From assembly GCA_020742395.1 (NCBI GenBank), contig DYWZ01000026.1, forward strand, positions 1-48,035: a stretch of 48,035 bases of DNA, in the 5' to 3' direction. The translations under genes were made by a program, and so were the position numbers. Positions 9,720 to 18,879 of this stretch are shown here, one piece after another; the stretch's first letter is position 1; the number at the start of each line of letters is the position of its first letter. Source of the DNA: Enterococcus columbae (GTDB lineage: Bacteria; Bacillota; Bacilli; Lactobacillales; Enterococcaceae). Under the pieces are notes generated by a model. That model did no database searches and had not been told where the DNA came from. It worked only from the letters and a program-made list of their open reading frames with translations.

Positions 9720-10598
9720 TTGGCTAAAATAAAAAAATATTTATTTATTTTTCCTTTATTGGTCATCATTTTAGCTTTATTTTCAAAAAATCCAACCTTT
9801 TCCATTGATCCGAGTAATAAAAAATATCAAGTTTTAGCGAGTGAGTTAGAGACAAGTATTGCGACACCAACGATTATGATTCCAGGGACCAATGGCACGG
9901 TGAATCGTTTTGATGGACTATTAGATAAATTAACGAAGGTTTATTCAGATGTAAGTGTGCAAAAGATTACTGTAAAAACCGATGGTACTTTAACAATCAA
10001 TGGTAAATTAAATACTAAAAGTCAGCATCCGGTTTTTGTGATTGCTTTTGAAAAGGCGGAAGACGGTATTGAGGCTTTGGTGCAACAAGGCCAATGGTTA
10101 AAAATTGCTTTAGATTATTTAGCGCAACGTTATGAATTTACACAATATAACTGTATCGGCCATTCTAATGGTGGTTTAGTAATGACGGAATATCTGCAAA
10201 ATTCCTATAGTTCAGATGATCCAACTTTAGCAACATTAATGACCTTAGGTACCCCATATAATGACGTTGAGCAAGCTGCTAATAGCGATGGAAATAATCT
10301 GTTGATTACCAATTGGCTACAACATTATTTGGATAAACAAGAATCCTTACCGGATAATTTACAAGTGATTAATGTAGCTGGTAGAACCTTATCACAAGAT
10401 ACAGATGGGATTGTGCCATTAAACAGTGTATTGGCTGGGAAAAAATTATATGGCTTTGTCAATGATTATCAAGAGGTAATTGTTGAAGCCAGTCATAGTG
10501 AATTACCTGAAAATGCTCAGGTGATAAAATTGATTACACAAATAATGAATCAAGAAAAAGAAGATGAAACAGATGCACAAACTAGTGCAAATGTTTAA
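9720..10598 (+). CDS. Secreted/membrane-anchored alpha/beta hydrolase (DUF915-like)
   Basis: 292 residues, TTG start with AAAGGAGGGG 5 bases before it. The first ~30 residues form a signal/anchor helix (YLFIFPLLVIILALF). The hydrolase core has the nucleophile Ser149 in GHSNGG, an Asp in DTDGIVPLNS (about 235) and a His in EASHSELPEN (about 262), the triad pattern of PF06028. Natural substrates of this family are not known. It is a single-gene unit between two terminators. The perfect CiaR box in its promoter suggests it belongs to the envelope-stress response run by the CiaRH system at 1976-3999. Confidence 0.8.
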   Translation: MAKIKKYLFIFPLLVIILALFSKNPTFSIDPSNKKYQVLASELETSIATPTIMIPGTNGTVNRFDGLLDKLTKVYSDVSVQKITVKTDGTLTINGKLNTKSQHPVFVIAFEKAEDGIEALVQQGQWLKIALDYLAQRYEFTQYNCIGHSNGGLVMTEYLQNSYSSDDPTLATLMTLGTPYNDVEQAANSDGNNLLITNWLQHYLDKQESLPDNLQVINVAGRTLSQDTDGIVPLNSVLAGKKLYGFVNDYQEVIVEASHSELPENAQVIKLITQIMNQEKEDETDAQTSANV

Positions 10599-10616
10599 TT
10601 AAGTAATTGAATAAAC

Positions 10617-10664
10617 AAAAAAGAGATAAAACGTTTGAAAAGTAAACATTTTATCTCTTTTTTG
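10617..10664 (+). terminator. Rho-independent terminator
   Basis: Long stem AAGAGATAAAA..GTTT / AAAC..TTTTATCTCTT flanked by A- and T-runs, so possibly active both ways. Confidence 0.85.
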
Positions 10665-10687
10665 TTTAAAAATGTGTTGATTTATAG

Positions 10688-10723
10688 TTTAAAAATGTTT
10701 TGTATGTTTGTATATTAAACAAA
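10688..10723 (+). promoter_or_regulatory. Probable lac promoter and LacR-type operator
   Basis: TTTAAA (10688-10693), 17 bp, TATATT (10711-10716). The -10 lies inside the inverted repeat TTTGT-N7-ACAAA (10707-10723), a plausible repressor site. A LacR homologue is encoded at 15509-16258. Weak -35, so moderate confidence. Confidence 0.45.
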
Positions 10724-10744
10724 AGCAAACGGAGGAAAACATTG

Positions 10745-11185
10745 ATGAAAATATTTATTGCGGCAGATAACGAAGGGCTTTCATTGAAGAATCAGTTGGT
10801 AAATTACATTTCTAAAGATTTTCAGGAGCATCAGTTGATAGATTTAACTCCACAACCAGCTGTTGATTTTGTTGAAGGTACTTTAACTTTAACCAAATAA
10901 CTTCGAACAAATTCTGATGCTTTAGGCATTATGGTAGATGGTTATGGTGCGGGAAGTTTTATGGTGGCATGTAAAATCAAAGGCATGGTCGTCGCTGAAG
11001 TTTCAGACGAACGCTCAGCTTATATGACTAGAGAACATAATAATGCTCAGATGATTACACTAGGTGCACAAGTGGTTGGTAACAAACTTGCAGAAAATAT
11101 CGTTAAAGGATTTTTATCAGGAAAATATGCTGCTGGACGTCATCAAATTCGTGTGGATATGTTAAATAAAATGATTGAAAGATAA
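10745..11185 (+). pseudogene. lacA: lacA, galactose-6-phosphate isomerase subunit A, nonsense mutation
   Basis: Reads as LacA throughout (MKIFIAADNEGLS.., [33 protein letters not shown], ..[10 protein letters not shown]) in one frame, but codon 52 is TAA (10898-10900), between TLTLTK and [11 protein letters not shown] one-base change GAA to TAA explains it, since other LacA proteins have Glu there. Total length 146 codons, normal for LacA. RBS ACGGAGG before ATG 10745. LacA and LacB form the heteromeric isomerase converting galactose 6-phosphate to tagatose 6-phosphate. The downstream part could only be made by read-through or restart at 10931. Confidence 0.85.
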
Positions 11186-11199
11186 CGGAGGGAATATCA

Positions 11200-11715
11200 A
11201 TGAAAATAGCAATTGGCTGCGATCATATTGTAACAGATACCAAAATAGCCTTATCTGATTTTTTGAAAGCTAAAGGTTATGAAGTACTAGATGTCGGTAC
11301 TTATGATTTTACTAGGACACACTATCCAATTTTTGGTAAAAAAGTTGAGGAAGTAGTAGCTAGTAGACAGGCAGATTTAGGTGTATGTATTTGTGGAACT
11401 GGAGTGGGGATTAATAATGCAGTTAATAAAGTCAAAGGAATTCGTGGTGCTTTGGTGCGTGATATGACGAGTGCACTTTATGCCAAAGAAAATTTGAATG
11501 CCAATGTCATCGGTTTTGGGGGCAAGATTATCGGTGAATTCTTACTTAGTGACATTGTGGAAGCGTTTATTCAAGCGAAATATCAACCAACTGTAGAAAA
11601 TGAACGATTAATTCAAAAAATTGATGCGTTGATTTTAGATGATTCTAACCAACAATCCGCTGATTTCTTTGATGAATTTATAACAAAATGGCAACAGGGT
11701 TACTATCATGACTAA
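11200..11715 (+). CDS. lacB: Galactose-6-phosphate isomerase subunit LacB
   Basis: 171 residues, full length for LacB, RpiB/LacAB family: [15 protein letters not shown], the active-site loop [16 protein letters not shown] with its Cys, and the [15 protein letters not shown]-terminal region. RBS GGAGGG is well placed. It is the only gene of lacABCD without a visible lesion. It ends 8 bases inside lacC. Since its partner LacA is broken, activity as an isomerase is doubtful. Confidence 0.9.
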   Translation: MKIAIGCDHIVTDTKIALSDFLKAKGYEVLDVGTYDFTRTHYPIFGKKVEEVVASRQADLGVCICGTGVGINNAVNKVKGIRGALVRDMTSALYAKENLNANVIGFGGKIIGEFLLSDIVEAFIQAKYQPTVENERLIQKIDALILDDSNQQSADFFDEFITKWQQGYYHD

Positions 11716-12533
11716 ACAAAAAACTATTTTGACTGTCAGTGTCAATCCATCAGTTGATATTGCATATCATCTGGATACATTTCAATTAGATACAGTAAAT
11801 CGCACAAAGAAAGTTTATAAAACAGCCGGTGGAAAAGGCTTAAATATTGCGCGAGTTTTACAGCAACTATCAGCTTGTACATTGATAACCAGGATCATCG
11901 GTGGGACTTTAGGTGGTTTTTTAATCCAGCAATTAGATAAAAACCAGATTCCTCATCAATTTTTTTCAATTAATGCTGAGATAAGAAATTGTATCGCTAT
12001 TTTACACGCAGGAAAACAAACAGAAATCTTAGAAGCAGGTCCTACCATAAGTCTCAAAGAATGCCGCGAGTTTACTAAGCACTTTATTGAATTGTTAGAT
12101 CGAGTAGATATGGTCTGTATTTCAGGCAGTTTAGCTAAGGGGATGCCTGCAGATTATTATGTTGAATTAATTGAAAATTGTGCTAAAAAAGGTATTCCTT
12201 GTCTTTTGGATTGCTCTAATGAAGCTTTAGTACAGGTTTTGCAAGCTCCTGTTAAACCTGCGTTGATTAAGCCAAACTTAGAGGAGTTAAGTCAATTGCT
12301 ACAAATATCTTTTAGTGAAAATTCCGCAAATTCCTGTCGTTAATCCAGTCGGTTCTGGTGATGCTACACTGGCAGGATTAGCATATGGTCTATCAAAAGA
12401 ATGGATGGATGAGAAAATTTTGCGTTTAGGTAATGTTTGTGGCATGTTAAATGCTCAAGAAAATGAGACAGGCAAAATAAATGTTCAACAAATAGCTGAT
12501 TTAAAGAAAAAAATTCAAGTGATTCGAATTTAG
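11708..12533 (+). pseudogene. lacC: lacC, tagatose-6-phosphate kinase, internal deletion with frameshift
   Basis: PfkB-family kinase. The N-terminal part is intact (ILTVSVNPSVDIAYHL, TAGGKGLNIARVL) up to NLEELSQLLQISFSE at about 12316. There the frame changes and the sequence jumps to KIPQIPVVNPVGSGDATLAG, the second PfkB signature with the catalytic Asp. Compared with a normal LacC (~310 residues), roughly 45-50 codons of the ATP-binding region are missing at the junction near 12310-12320, and the N-terminal frame stops at 12341. The enzyme would phosphorylate tagatose 6-phosphate. It overlaps lacB by 8 bases. Confidence 0.85.
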
Positions 12534-12553
12534 ATAAAGGTGGAATGAGTAAA

Positions 12554-13494
12554 ATGAGTACAACACAAAAACATATGCAAAATCTAATGAACCAAGATGG
12601 CATTATTGCGGCACTTGCTATTGACCAACGGGGCACTTTGAAAAAAATGATGACCAAATGTCAAGAGGTACCAATTAAACAAGCGCAAATTGAACAATTT
12701 AAAACATTAGTATCTGAAGAATTAACTGGTATCGCTTCTTCGATTTTACTAGATCCAAAATTTGGTTTGCCTGCAGCTAAACACCGAGCAAAAACCGCAG
12801 GATTATTATTAGCTTATGAAAAAACCGGTTATAATGTTTCTGTTCCTGGGCGTTTACCTGATTTATTAGTGGACTGGTCAGCAAACGATTAAAAGAAGAA
12901 GGGGCTGATGCAGTTAAATTTTTGTTGTACTATGATGTAGATGAAGATAGAACGATTAATGAGCAAAAACATGCCTTTGTCGAACGAATTGGTAGTGAAT
13001 GTCAAGCAGAAGGATTACCATTCTATCTTGAATTACTTAGTTATGATGCCAATATTATAGATAATCAATCAGCTGAATATGCTAAAGTCAAACTTCATAA
13101 AATTATTGACATAATGCGAGAATTTTCAAAACCACGTTATCAAGTGGACGTCTTAAAAGTAGAGGTGCCGATTAATATGCACTATGTAGAAGGCTATGGC
13201 AAAAACGAGAGTATCTATACAAAAGAAGAAGCTTTAGCTTATTTTAAAGCGCAAAGTGAAGCAACCACCCTACCATTTATTTTCCTTAGTGCCGGTGTTA
13301 GTGCCGAAATGTTTCAAGCTACCCTTCAATTAGCCAAACAAGCTGGATCCACATTTAATGGCGTATTGTGTGGTCGAGCGACTTGGGCAAATGGTGTGGA
13401 AGTCTATATTAAACAAGGTGAATCAGCAGCTAGAGAGTGGTTGCGAACGATTGGCATGCAAAACATTCAATGTTTAAATGAAGTGCTTTTATAA
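12554..13494 (+). pseudogene. lacD: lacD, tagatose-1,6-bisphosphate aldolase, one-base frameshift
   Basis: The first frame reads [14 protein letters not shown].. to [13 protein letters not shown] and stops at 12892. The next frame continues [19 protein letters not shown].. through IERIGSE-type, VDVLKVEVP and [13 protein letters not shown] to the end. Loss of one base near 12880 (DWS[V]KRLK expected) accounts for it; all else aligns with LacD. ATG 12554 is preferred over 12545 because AAAGGTGG is 10 bases before it. LacD would split tagatose 1,6-bisphosphate into two triose phosphates. Confidence 0.85.
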
Positions 13495-13650
13495 ACGGTC
13501 ACCTCACTATCTTTGGCCTAACTTCTAAAAAAATAGCGCGGATTTACTAGCTTGTTTGAGAAATTTGAAAACTAGATTCATCCTTAAGTTGGATAGCAAA
13601 AATTGAAAAATTTGTTATCATAAATTAAAAACATAGAGGGTGAATAGTTT

Positions 13651-14334
13651 TTGATTAAAAAGATGGAAAAACAAAAAAGATGGACTATATTAATCTATTA
13701 TACTTTGGTAATGGTTATTCTACCAATATTTTTGGAATCTTATTGGATAAAAATAGCTTTTGGCAATCAAGCATTGGCTCAACAGTTAGCGATGATTTAC
13801 TTTTATCTTTCACATTTTGTTTTATTTATTGGTGGTATTTTTTGGTTATATCGAAAAGAATACAGTCAATTTATTAAAAATTGGCGCCAACATATATTAA
13901 AAAATATCGGTTGGAGTTTATTAGGTTTTATTCTGATGCTCGTAATCACGAGTATATTAATGGCCTTTATTCCGCAACAATCAAGTAACCAGGCAGTTTT
14001 AGAACAACTAGGACAGCAAACGTCTGGCTTAAAATTAGTCTTACTTGCTTTAGTTACTGTTATTATTGGACCAATCAATGAAGAATTAGTTTTTCGTACA
14101 GCGCTAATGTCTCAAGTGAAAAAGCGTAGTTCGATGATATTTTATATCGTATTATCTGCAATTTTATTTGGGGCTGTTCACGTGCATAGCTTAAAAGAAT
14201 GGACCGTGGGAGTCGTCTATGCGGGAAGTGGACTTGCTTTGGCTTTAAATTATGCTTGGAGTAAAAATAGTCTAACTAATACCACTAGTCATATTTTAAA
14301 TAATACGTTGGCTTTCTTAGCAATCTTGAAGTAG
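13651..14334 (+). CDS. CPBP-family intramembrane metalloprotease (Abi/CAAX protease-like)
   Basis: 227 residues, about six to seven membrane segments. The family motifs are present: EExxxR at Glu144-Glu145..Arg149 (NEELVFRTAL), then FGAVHVHS and SHILNNTLAF with the metal-binding His and Asn. TTG 13651 is taken as the start because GAGGGTGA is 7 bases before it; ATG 13663 is possible but too far from the site. Family members in lactic acid bacteria often serve in bacteriocin self-immunity, but no bacteriocin gene is near, so the role is open. Confidence 0.8.
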   Translation: MIKKMEKQKRWTILIYYTLVMVILPIFLESYWIKIAFGNQALAQQLAMIYFYLSHFVLFIGGIFWLYRKEYSQFIKNWRQHILKNIGWSLLGFILMLVITSILMAFIPQQSSNQAVLEQLGQQTSGLKLVLLALVTVIIGPINEELVFRTALMSQVKKRSSMIFYIVLSAILFGAVHVHSLKEWTVGVVYAGSGLALALNYAWSKNSLTNTTSHILNNTLAFLAILK

Positions 14335-14335
14335 T

Positions 14336-14381
14336 AAAAAGACAATGAACAAGAAAATTTTATTTTGTTCATTGTCTTTTT
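14336..14381 (+). terminator. Rho-independent terminator
   Basis: 12-bp stem GACAATGAACAA / TTGTTCATTGTC with flanking A- and T-runs, 2 bases after the CPBP stop codon. Confidence 0.9.
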
Positions 14382-14596
14382 GAATATTAATAAAAAATAC
14401 TTTATATCAATGTTTAAAAGTGTTTTTATCACTGCTAGTTATATCGATAAATTGTTTAATAGATTCCAAGATAATGGTGGTTAAAATTCCTAAAATATTT
14501 GACATAAATTTTTATTTTAAGAGTATTTGAAAAATAAAAAATGTTAGTATAAAATTGTAATAATTTTAAATAAAATATTATTTTAAGGATGTAGAG

Positions 14597-14981
14597 ATGA
14601 AAAAATTAACAGAAATAAAAAAGATTGACGATAGGTGTTTTATTTATATTTAGTGTTATTTTAATTGTAACTATTGGATGGAAAATTTATATGGATAACA
14701 AAGAATTTGAAAAAATTCAAGTCGAAAGAAAAGCGGCATTAGAAATAAAGAGTCGATTTAAAGATATAAAAGAAATAATAATAACAGATTTATATGAATC
14801 ATCACCTCGAATTAAAAATATTGATTATGATGTAGTGGAATTAGGAGGAAATATTATTAAAGGCAACTCAATAACTGTGGGAGATTTTGGTTCTTTTAGT
14901 GATAATGGATTAACAAGTGGGGTTACAAAAGGAAAAATTAAAGTGATTTATACAACCAAAAGTGAGAAAATTATTGAATGA
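14597..14981 (+). pseudogene. Small membrane-anchored protein, unknown, with probable N-terminal frameshift
   Basis: ATG 14597 follows AAGGATG and begins MKKLTEIKK, but this frame stops after 18 codons. One base out, from 14625, a frame of 118 codons begins TIGVLFIFSVILIVTIGWKIY (one membrane helix), followed by a ~95-residue domain (..IKSRFKDIKEIIITDLYESS..). An inserted base in the AAAAAAG run joins the two into one natural protein of about 128 residues. I do not recognise the domain. If not broken, translation would have to begin at TTG 14625, which has no ribosome-binding site. Confidence 0.5.
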
Positions 14982-15083
14982 CGACTCCAAATCAATATGT
15001 GGTTATAGTCGGTAAAATTTATAATAGCGATTCAGTATAATCTAAAAAAAACAATACGATCATATAATTTTAAAAGAATGTAA

Positions 15084-15281
15084 TTGGAAAAGCACCAAGA
15101 TAATATAAAACGTGGGGAACAAATCCTTAATCAAATGCTTGAACAAACATCTTATAATATTTTTCGAATGTTTCAGGAAGCAGAGGGAGATGTTTCAGAA
15201 GTTTATCAAATACCACGTTATCGTCTTAATCAATTATTTGAGAAATATAGGAAAAGGTTCAAGAAAAAAAGCTATGTTTAA
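15084..15281 (+). CDS. Small basic ORF, unknown, possibly a gene fragment
   Basis: 65 codons from TTG, rich in Glu, Lys, Arg and Gln, with the possible helical stretch EVYQIPRYRLNQLFEKYRKR at the end. There is no ribosome-binding site and no ATG, so it may be the tail of a lost gene. It lies between the 14597 relic and lacR. I cannot assign it. Confidence 0.25.
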   Translation: MEKHQDNIKRGEQILNQMLEQTSYNIFRMFQEAEGDVSEVYQIPRYRLNQLFEKYRKRFKKKSYV

Positions 15282-15508
15282 TCTCCAAATTATCCAAACG
15301 AGAGAATTTTATTATCATTTCATGAAAATTTTAAAAACATAAATATTGATATAAAAGGATTTTTAAAGAGTGTGTAGATTTTAAATTTCATTTCGTAGAT
15401 GTTAAAAATTTAGTCTTGACTGTTTGAAAATGCTTTAAAATGGCGTAAAATAAAGAGGATAGGTTAGTAGCCTTGTGTTGCTAATGTTGGGGAAATGGAG
15501 TGAATATT

Positions 15509-16258
15509 TTGTTAAAAGAAGAGCGACATATGCAGATCTTAAATATTATAGATACAAACGGAACTGCTAGAGTGAGTGATATTATGGACCAATTGCATGT
15601 TTCAGATATGACCATTCGACGTGATTTAATGGAACTAGAAGAGCAAGGAAAATTAGAACGCGTGCATGGTGGAGCTAAAAGCTTACATCTATTTATACCA
15701 CACGAATTAACCCATGTGGATAAACAGATTATCAATATCGAACAAAAACAAATGATTGCTAAAAAGGCAGTAACCCTTTTAAAATCTGGTCAAACAATCT
15801 TTTTAGGTCCAGGAACAACTATTGAAATTTTAGCCAATATGATGGAAGATGATTCCATTCGTGTAGTGACTAATTGCCTACCAATCTTTGAAACATTAAC
15901 CAAACATTTGCCAAAAATGAAAGTCTACTTGCTTGGTGGCGAAATTCGACCAACTACCATGGCTTTCTTTGGTGAATTGACCAATCGTATGTTAATGGAT
16001 ATGCACTTTCATCAAGCATTTATCAGTTCTAATGGTTTACGAAATAATCAGATTATGACATCCACAGTTGAAGAAGGCAGTACACAAGCCTTGGCTTTAA
16101 ATAATTCAGTGGAAAGATACTTATTGATGGATGATTCAAAGATTGGCCAAGAAGATTTCTATGCTTATTATCATTTAAAAGATCTAACGGCGATGATTAC
16201 CAATGATACGCAAGCCGATAAAATGGTAGCTTTGGAAAAATTTATTCCAATTTTTTAA
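15509..16258 (+). CDS. lacR: DeoR-family repressor, LacR-like
   Basis: 249 residues. N-terminal DeoR HTH (about 5-58, VSDIMDQLHVSDMTIRRDL, then ERVHGGAKS) and a C-terminal effector domain (ISOCOT fold) with GPGTTIEILA, TNCLPIFETL and LLGGEIRP. These segments match staphylococcal and streptococcal LacR, which responds to tagatose 6-phosphate. TTG 15509 gives the standard MLKEERH start with GGAG 8 bases before; GTG 15500 is an alternative. It is complete although lacA, lacC and lacD 2-5 kb upstream are broken. Confidence 0.75.
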   Translation: MLKEERHMQILNIIDTNGTARVSDIMDQLHVSDMTIRRDLMELEEQGKLERVHGGAKSLHLFIPHELTHVDKQIINIEQKQMIAKKAVTLLKSGQTIFLGPGTTIEILANMMEDDSIRVVTNCLPIFETLTKHLPKMKVYLLGGEIRPTTMAFFGELTNRMLMDMHFHQAFISSNGLRNNQIMTSTVEEGSTQALALNNSVERYLLMDDSKIGQEDFYAYYHLKDLTAMITNDTQADKMVALEKFIPIF

Positions 16259-16362
16259 CCAAAGAATACCTGTTTACATTTTTTCCACTTAGTAATAAAA
16301 TGATTAAAATATCATTGCTGATGTTTATTAAAAATTAATGGTTTATCAAAGGAGTAGATGAA

Positions 16363-17493
16363 ATGAATTTAACCGTTCCTTATACAGTCGATCATGTTGG
16401 TAGTTTTTTACGTCCTGATCGTATTAAAGAAGCAAGAAAACAAGTTCAAGCAGGGACTCTTAGCAAAGAAGCGCTACGTGAGATTGAAGATGAAGAAATT
16501 TTAAAGTTGGTTGAAGAACAAAAGAAAGTGGGGATTTTAGGTATCACTGATGGCGAGTTTCGTCGCGGTTGGTGGCATATTGACTTTTTAGAAAATCTTG
16601 GTGGGATTGAAGGTTATGTGCCTGATGCCGGTTATAATCAACAATTTAAAGGGGCACACGTACCCTCTTATAATATTCGAGTGGTAGGTAAAATCCATTT
16701 TGATCCAAATCATCCATTCTTAAAAGATTTTGTCTTTTTAAAAGAGGCAGTTGGAAATGATGGCAAACATCAAGCTAAAGCCACCATTCCAAGTCCAACG
16801 ATGGTGTTACGTCAAGAAGTCTTAGCAAATGATGGCTCCTCTAAATTAGCTGAAATCTACCCTAACATCGAGGAATTTTATGCTGATTTAGCGAAGACTT
16901 ATGCTGATGCAATTCAAGCCTATTATGATTTGGGCTGTCGTTATTTACAATTTGATGATACTAACTGGGCTTTTTTAGCTGATGCAAGTAAACGTGAAAG
17001 CTTACTAGAAAAAGGGATTGATCCAGCACAAATCGCTAAAATCTGTACACAAATCATTAACCAAGCATTAGCTAATAAACCAGCAGATATGGTCATTACC
17101 ACTCATATTTGTCGAGGCAACCACGCTTCTTCATGGATTTTCTCTGGAGGCTATGAAGTGATTGCTGAAGAACTATTTGCCACGAACTACGATGGTTTCT
17201 TCTTAGAATATGATTCTGATCGTGCGGGGGATTTCCAACCATTACGTCATTGGAACAATAAAAATAGTAAAGTAGTATTAGGTTTGGTGACTTCTAAATT
17301 CCCAGAATTAGAAGACGAAAAAGCCGTAATTGCACGGATTAAAGAAGCTACTAGCTTTATTCCATTGGAAAATCTAGCTATTTCACCGCAGTGTGGTTTT
17401 GCTTCTACTGAGGAGGGAAATAAATTAACGCAAGAACAACAATGGGCTAAAATGGCACATTTACAAAAGATTGCTCAACAAGTTTGGCAGTAA
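16363..17493 (+). CDS. MetE C-terminal-like methyltransferase (YxjG/YxjH family)
   Basis: 376 residues, cobalamin-independent methionine synthase-like fold of the UROD/MetE superfamily. It starts TVPYTVDHVGSFLRPDRIKEAR and carries the zinc-site pattern TTHICRGNH.. and ISPQCGFAST near the C-terminus, with YLQFDDTNWAF in the core. Family knowledge: such short MetE-like proteins methylate homocysteine with donors other than the triglutamate folate used by full MetE. RBS AAAGGAG. An inverted repeat AATGAT-N6-ATCATT (16299-16316) lies in its promoter region, but I see no MET-box. A terminator follows. Confidence 0.8.
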   Translation: MNLTVPYTVDHVGSFLRPDRIKEARKQVQAGTLSKEALREIEDEEILKLVEEQKKVGILGITDGEFRRGWWHIDFLENLGGIEGYVPDAGYNQQFKGAHVPSYNIRVVGKIHFDPNHPFLKDFVFLKEAVGNDGKHQAKATIPSPTMVLRQEVLANDGSSKLAEIYPNIEEFYADLAKTYADAIQAYYDLGCRYLQFDDTNWAFLADASKRESLLEKGIDPAQIAKICTQIINQALANKPADMVITTHICRGNHASSWIFSGGYEVIAEELFATNYDGFFLEYDSDRAGDFQPLRHWNNKNSKVVLGLVTSKFPELEDEKAVIARIKEATSFIPLENLAISPQCGFASTEEGNKLTQEQQWAKMAHLQKIAQQVWQ

Positions 17494-17530
17494 ATGGTCA
17501 AATAGGAACAAACCAAGGCATAAATTAGTC

Positions 17531-17570
17531 AAAAACCGTCGCTAATGATAATTGTTAGCGACGGTTTTTT
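17531..17570. terminator. Bidirectional terminator between convergent genes
   Basis: Stem ACCGTCGCTAA / TTAGCGACGGT with A-run before and T-run after; serves the MetE-like gene and the minus-strand hydrolase. Confidence 0.9.
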
Positions 17571-17580
17571 AGGATAAAAA

Positions 17581-18600
17581 TTATTTTTTAGTTAACAAGT
17601 CATTGGTCAATTGACGTTGTTTTTGGTTAGCTAAATACATGAAAAATTGATAACCAATTAAGAGGACTTCCTTTAGTGCTTGTTTGCCTGGCAAGTGACC
17701 ACAATTATTGACTAAAGCGTATTGCAAATTGGGATTATAAGTCCGTTCATAAGTTTGTCGAGCCATTTGAGTTGGTGTAAGTAAGTCATCTTGGCCTTGA
17801 ATCATAATATAGGGAACTTCAATATTTTGTAAATCGCTAGTCAAATCTACTTGCATCATTTCCTTATTGAGTGATTGATTTTTTCTTGTGCCATTCAAAA
17901 TAACAGCGATTAAATCTTTAAAGGTATAATCAGGACTAGATAGCATAATGGCGATAATCGAAAAGAGTGGATATTTTTCTGCTCTTTTTGGTTGGTAGCC
18001 GTTAGTATATTTTTTAATCCAATATTCTATTCTGCGTAAATCAAAAGGCGAATGCTTTTTCTTTGCTTTAATCTTAGCTAAAGCTTTTTGGCGAAATTTC
18101 GGCATTTTAGCATGCTCTAAGGCATAATAGACGAATTCATTGAAACCTAAATCACGGATAATTTGGCCTAAAGCCATCACTCCACTGATTAAGTGTGGTA
18201 CACGTTTGGTTACTAATGTTGAGAGAATCGATCCCCAAGAATAACCAAAAATATACAAATCATTTTTGGGAAACATTTGCTTAAGTTGTCTCACTAAATC
18301 TTCAGTCATTAAGACAAAGTGTTCAATAGTAAAATCTTCTGAAATTTGTTTGTCATTGACGCCACAACCTAGCTGATCCCAATAAACCATTAAAAATCGT
18401 TCGGTTAATTCAGGAAACATGCCGCGACAACCAGCTGAAAAAGGGGCTGGGCTTCCAGGGCCGCCATGTAAAAAAATCAAAATCGGATTGGTTCTAAAAC
18501 GACCCTCGATTAAGATTTTTTGCTTGAAACCATGTAGACGCATTGTCATAAGTTCAGAAATTTCATTTTGCGAGCTATTTTTAAATCGATGCCAAATCAT
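17581..18600 (-). CDS. Alpha/beta hydrolase, proline iminopeptidase-like
   Basis: 339 residues. Oxyanion motif HGGPGSPAPF (about 45), nucleophile Ser121 in GYSWGS, Asp in GQDDLLTPT and a catalytic His in NCGHLPGKQ, the order of the S33 (prolyl aminopeptidase) family. The cap region (about 145-235) is Lys/Arg-rich and not typical, so the substrate is uncertain. No signal peptide, so cytoplasmic. A single gene on the minus strand, bounded by the terminator at 17531-17570. Confidence 0.75.
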   Translation of the reverse strand: MIWHRFKNSSQNEISELMTMRLHGFKQKILIEGRFRTNPILIFLHGGPGSPAPFSAGCRGMFPELTERFLMVYWDQLGCGVNDKQISEDFTIEHFVLMTEDLVRQLKQMFPKNDLYIFGYSWGSILSTLVTKRVPHLISGVMALGQIIRDLGFNEFVYYALEHAKMPKFRQKALAKIKAKKKHSPFDLRRIEYWIKKYTNGYQPKRAEKYPLFSIIAIMLSSPDYTFKDLIAVILNGTRKNQSLNKEMMQVDLTSDLQNIEVPYIMIQGQDDLLTPTQMARQTYERTYNPNLQYALVNNCGHLPGKQALKEVLLIGYQFFMYLANQKQRQLTNDLLTKK

Positions 18601-18707
18601 AAAGTCACCTACTATACTTGCTATTACGTCATTATTATAGCATTTTCAATGATTAAAGCGCAGAAAAACGGCCCAAAATTTGCTTAATAATAATGTAAAT
18701 TATTTGT

Positions 18708-18736
18708 TTGACATTTTCATTGTATTTTCATAAAAT
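18708..18736 (+). promoter_or_regulatory. Sigma-A promoter of the DAHP synthase gene
   Basis: TTGACA (18708-18713), 17-bp spacer, TAAAAT (18731-18736). It leaves a leader of about 135 bases. A second possible -10 (TATAAT, 18830-18835) lies nearer the gene but lacks a good -35. Confidence 0.65.
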
Positions 18737-18879
18737 GTTTAAAACGTCTGTTACTTTACTAGCACAATTTTAAAGAAAAATTTTTGGCTTAAAATTATTT
18801 TAGTGATTTAAAAAAGCGATTTTTCAGCATATAATTAGGGCAATGGAAAGTAATTTGGGAAATAAAAGGAGCGAAAATT

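Noticed and set aside
14499..14550. CiaR box before the 14597 gene (TTTAAG-AGTAT-TTGAAA)
   Set aside because: The second half matches only 4 of 6 and no -10 follows at 10 bp; unlike the three accepted boxes.
16261..16362. MET-box in front of the MetE-like gene
   Set aside because: Only AATGAT-N6-ATCATT is present, which does not fit TATAG..CTATA; may be chance in AT-rich DNA.
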